From: Acidobacteriota bacterium
GTDB taxonomy: Bacteria; Acidobacteriota; Thermoanaerobaculia; Gp7-AA8; JAHWKK01
Reading direction: 5' to 3'
Assembly (NCBI GenBank): GCA_019347945.1
Contig: JAHWKK010000014.1
Coordinates: forward strand, 1 to 64,000
Length of the DNA: 64,000 nt
In this document: positions 61,917-64,000 of the stretch, piece after piece
How the letters are laid out: each line of letters begins with the position of its first letter
How positions within the stretch are numbered: position 1 is the first letter of the stretch
Program-made: the position numbers and the translations under genes
The notes under the pieces: generated by a model
Told to the model about the DNA's origin: nothing
Seen by the model: only the letters and a program-made list of their open reading frames with translations
Databases searched by the model: none

Positions 61917-62569
61917 GCACCGTCAACTACTACGACGTTCTGAAGGTTCCGAAAAAGGCGAGCGCCGAAGAGATTCGAAACAAGTTTCGTCAGCTCGCAC
62001 GCGAGAACCATCCCGACCGGTTCGCCGGAGCCGAGCGGGAGAAGGCGGAGGTCCGATTTCAGGAGCTGACCGCCGCGATGAACGTGCTCACCAACCCCGC
62101 TCGCCGCAAGCAGCACGACGCCGATCTCCAGCGGGGTACCGCCGCGTCCCAGGACCCGAAACAGCTCGCCAAGGTCTACATGTCCCACGGCGTCAAAGCC
62201 TGGCAATCCGGCGACTACGAGACGGCGCGCGCAAACTTCGACATGGCCGTCAAACACGACGCGACCGATGCGAAAGCGTGGCACAATCTGGCACTTGCCA
62301 GCGCCAAGGTTCCCTCCGCCGCGCGTGAAGCGGTCGTCGCCGCCGAGAAGGCCGTGGAGCTCGAGCCGATGAATCCGACCTATCTGAAGGATGCCGGGCT
62401 GCTGATCATGCGCGCGGGTCTCCGGATCAAGGCGCAGAAATATCTGGAGAAGGCGTTAGAATGGAGCCCGGACGATCCGGAGCTCCTGCGGGCGCTCGGG
62501 AGAACGGGCCAGACCTCGGGCGATCAGGGCAGCAAGGGGATCCTCGATTCGCTCTTCAGGAAGGGTTGA
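61913..62569 (+). CDS. J-domain protein with TPR repeats
   Basis: A 218-residue protein: residues 1-70 are a J-domain with helix II and the HPD motif (NKFRQLARENHPDRFAGAER), FQELTAAMNVLTNPARRKQH closing it, and residues ~85-200 two to three TPRs (VKAWQSGDYETARANFDMAV; AEKAVELEPMNPTYLKDAGL; AQKYLEKALEWSPDDPELLR). It should stimulate a DnaK and present a TPR-bound client. ATGA overlap with the helical-repeat gene. Confidence 0.9.
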   Translation: MSTVNYYDVLKVPKKASAEEIRNKFRQLARENHPDRFAGAEREKAEVRFQELTAAMNVLTNPARRKQHDADLQRGTAASQDPKQLAKVYMSHGVKAWQSGDYETARANFDMAVKHDATDAKAWHNLALASAKVPSAAREAVVAAEKAVELEPMNPTYLKDAGLLIMRAGLRIKAQKYLEKALEWSPDDPELLRALGRTGQTSGDQGSKGILDSLFRKG

Positions 62570-62573
62570 CGGG

Positions 62574-63329
62574 GTGCAATTGGAAGCATACGGACTGTCG
62601 GACGTCGGACGTCAGAGGACCATCAACGAGGATTGCTATCTCGTCGACTCCGAAAACCGGCTGTTCCTCGTCGCCGACGGCATGGGCGGACACGCCGCCG
62701 GGGAGGTGGCTTCGCGAATCGCCGCCGACACGATCAAGGACTTCATCGTCCATACGGAAGAGGACGATGGAACATGGCCCCACGCCTATGATGAGAACTT
62801 CAGTCGCACGACCAATCGGCTGATCTCGGCGATGAAAATCGCCAACTCCCGCGTTGTCGAGGCGATGAAAAAGGATCAGCGGTTGCAAGGGATGGGAACC
62901 ACGGTAGTGGCGGGGCTGGTCGAAAACGGTCACATGTCCATCGCTCATGTCGGTGATTCCCGCGCCTACATCGTCAGAGAGTCGCAGATGTCGAGGCTGA
63001 CTCACGACCATTCATGGGTCTTCGAGCAGGTCCGAGCGGGGATGATGACCGAGGCGGAAGCCGAAAAGCATCCGCTTCGCAATGTGATTACCCGTGCACT
63101 CGGCGGTGCCAGCTCGGTGGTACCCGAGGCAGCGGAGCTCGACTGGCGGGAAGGCGACGTCCTGCTCCTCTGCTCGGATGGGCTCACCGGAATGGTCGAA
63201 GAGGACGACATCCTCCGGATCATCAGCGAGGCCGACAACGTCGAGGTCGCCTGCAAAGAGCTGATCGATCATGCAAACGAGCGGGGCGGAGTCGACAACA
63301 TCACCGCCGTGTTGGTCCGTTTCGCCTGA
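62574..63329 (+). CDS. PP2C-family serine/threonine phosphatase
   Basis: A 251-residue metal-dependent phosphatase of the PppA/Stp1 type: YGLSDVGRQRTINEDCYLVD, RLFLVADGMGGHAAGEVASR, GMGTTVVAGLVENGHMSIAH, VGDSRAYIVRESQMSRLTHD, LLLCSDGLTGMVEEDDILRI and ERGGVDNITAVLVRF cover all the metal-binding motifs. The start is a GTG four bases after the J-domain gene stop; no ATG is near. The partner kinase is not in the window. Confidence 0.94.
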   Translation: MQLEAYGLSDVGRQRTINEDCYLVDSENRLFLVADGMGGHAAGEVASRIAADTIKDFIVHTEEDDGTWPHAYDENFSRTTNRLISAMKIANSRVVEAMKKDQRLQGMGTTVVAGLVENGHMSIAHVGDSRAYIVRESQMSRLTHDHSWVFEQVRAGMMTEAEAEKHPLRNVITRALGGASSVVPEAAELDWREGDVLLLCSDGLTGMVEEDDILRIISEADNVEVACKELIDHANERGGVDNITAVLVRFA

Positions 63330-63443
63330 GATCCGCTCCACCCGGTCGACTCCGAATGCTGTTGGAAGCGGGGCGGGCGCGAGCCTGCTTCGCGACTCGA
63401 TCCATCACCGCCGTCTTCCCGGCTCGATCGCACTCCGAACGTG

Positions 63444-63621
63444 ACCCGGATGATTCATGAGACGTCTGCTGCGGAGGCGGAAAGCAGCGCGGCTACGGCG
63501 TTGCGCTCGAATCGGCTCCTCGACATACTCCAAGTATGCCTGCGTCGCCGAATTCATCGCGCGCCTTGTATCCGCACCACTTTGCGCCTCCTCGCGGCGA
63601 CATCTCATGAATCATCCGGGT
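63444..63621. repeat. 178-bp imperfect palindrome with 19-bp perfect ends
   Basis: ACCCGGATGATTCATGAGA (63444-63462) is exactly inverted at 63603-63621, and the interior pairs imperfectly down to the centre CATACTCCAAGTATG (63524-63538). It fills the gap between the phosphatase and leuS. The rest of the gap, 63330-63443 and 63622-63646, shows nothing else recognisable. Confidence 0.85.
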
Positions 63622-63646
63622 TAAACTTCGCAACTTTCGAGGCTGA

Positions 63647-64000
63647 ATGTCATACGACCACAAACAGATTGAAAACAAATGGCAGCGGCGCTGGGCCGAT
63701 GCCCGCGTCGCGCACGTCGACGTCACGACCGAGGGAGACGAGCTCTACATGCTCAACATGTTTCCGTACCCCTCGGGGGACCTCCATGTCGGGCACGGTC
63801 GCAACTACATTCTCGGAGATGCCCTCTATCGCCACCTCCGGATGACCGGAAAGAAAGCGCTCAATCCGATGGGATGGGACGCATTCGGTCTGCCGGCGGA
63901 GAACGCCGCGATCAAGCGAGGCGTCCATCCGGGTGAATGGACGCGAAGCAACATCGATCGCGAGAAGAAGCAGTTCGAGCGTTGGGGAATCCTTTACGAC
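63647..64000 (+). CDS. leuS: leucyl-tRNA synthetase, N-terminal part (cut by window end)
   Basis: The first 118 codons are present and open to the last base. MSYDHKQIENKWQRRWADAR, then LYMLNMFPYPSGDLHVGHGR with the class I HIGH motif (HVGH), then MGWDAFGLPAENAAIKRGVH and FERWGILYD, match LeuS. It charges tRNA-Leu in the cytoplasm. Translation begins at the ATG 25 bases after the palindromic element. Confidence 0.96.
   Translation, partial: MSYDHKQIENKWQRRWADARVAHVDVTTEGDELYMLNMFPYPSGDLHVGHGRNYILGDALYRHLRMTGKKALNPMGWDAFGLPAENAAIKRGVHPGEWTRSNIDREKKQFERWGILYD

Noticed and set aside
1-64000. tRNA, rRNA or riboswitch genes
   Set aside because: No cloverleaf with a GTTCRANYC arm, rRNA core sequence or known riboswitch core was recognised by eye; a covariance-model scan would be decisive and could not be run.
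1-64000. Insertion sequence or prophage genes
   Set aside because: No transposase, integrase, capsid or terminase sequence was found; the repeats are non-coding.

Overview
This is a GC-rich (by eye roughly 60-65%), densely coded chromosomal segment from a diderm bacterium. Outer-membrane barrels, lipoproteins, Wzx/Wzz/O-antigen-ligase genes and TolC-type adaptor proteins point to a Gram-negative envelope. The combination of a DUF5916 outer-membrane protein, a LipB-NUDIX fusion, M56/BlaI pairs, DUF5996, TPR-rich proteins and dispersed 'CATCCTGAGCGGGCGGTCGG' type intergenic repeats resembles uncultured Acidobacteriota and relatives; that placement is inference, because no rRNA gene is present.

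Layout. 1-320: dispersed repeat. 320-2776 (-): GT2, YheT-like hydrolase and methyltransferase operon, divergent from a LEA-type lipoprotein. 3605-4971 (+): DUF5996 plus a small lipoprotein. 5193-8153 (+): AddB-like nuclease without its usual partner. 8157-15364 (-): small unknown protein, DUF5916 outer-membrane protein, M56-TPR sensor and BlaI-type repressor with tandem operators. 15601-20251 (-): lipoate-centred operon lpdA - E2 - CPBP protease - lipB-NUDIX. 20375-23245 (-): Omp85-like barrel with an unusual N-terminus. 23306-34624: mixed metabolic and regulatory genes separated by repeat-rich gaps, including a low-GC DUF3800 gene, a frameshifted TPR gene and a Tat-exported flavoenzyme. 34712-48043: exopolysaccharide locus. 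48198-53928: small membrane proteins, hydrolases, OCD-family enzyme, DUF421 and DUF4407. 54044-58981 (-): three successive HlyD-type adaptors with one FtsX-type permease. 59185-63329 (+): helical-repeat protein, RodZ-like protein, second helical-repeat protein, J-domain/TPR protein and PP2C phosphatase. 63647-64000 (+): start of leuS, cut by the window edge.

How the genes work together. The exopolysaccharide locus has an initiating phosphoglycosyl transferase, Wzz, ligase/polymerase, flippase and four glycosyltransferases, linked almost throughout by ATGA/GTGA/TTGA stop-start overlaps. It also carries two kinase-fold (APH-like) proteins, one fused to a glycosyltransferase, suggesting phosphorylation of a sugar or lipid-linked intermediate. 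The lipoate operon pairs two lipoate-using enzyme components (E2, E3) with the octanoyl transferase that starts lipoylation. The adaptor/FtsX operon looks like a MacAB-type efflux or lipoprotein transport system whose ATPase is not nearby. The rodZ cluster may link cell shape to phosphoprotein signalling and chaperone recruitment.

Intergenic DNA is unusually repeat-rich: long dispersed repeats, hairpin arrays, 7-8 bp iterated repeats and large palindromes, several of which supply the stop codon of the neighbouring gene.
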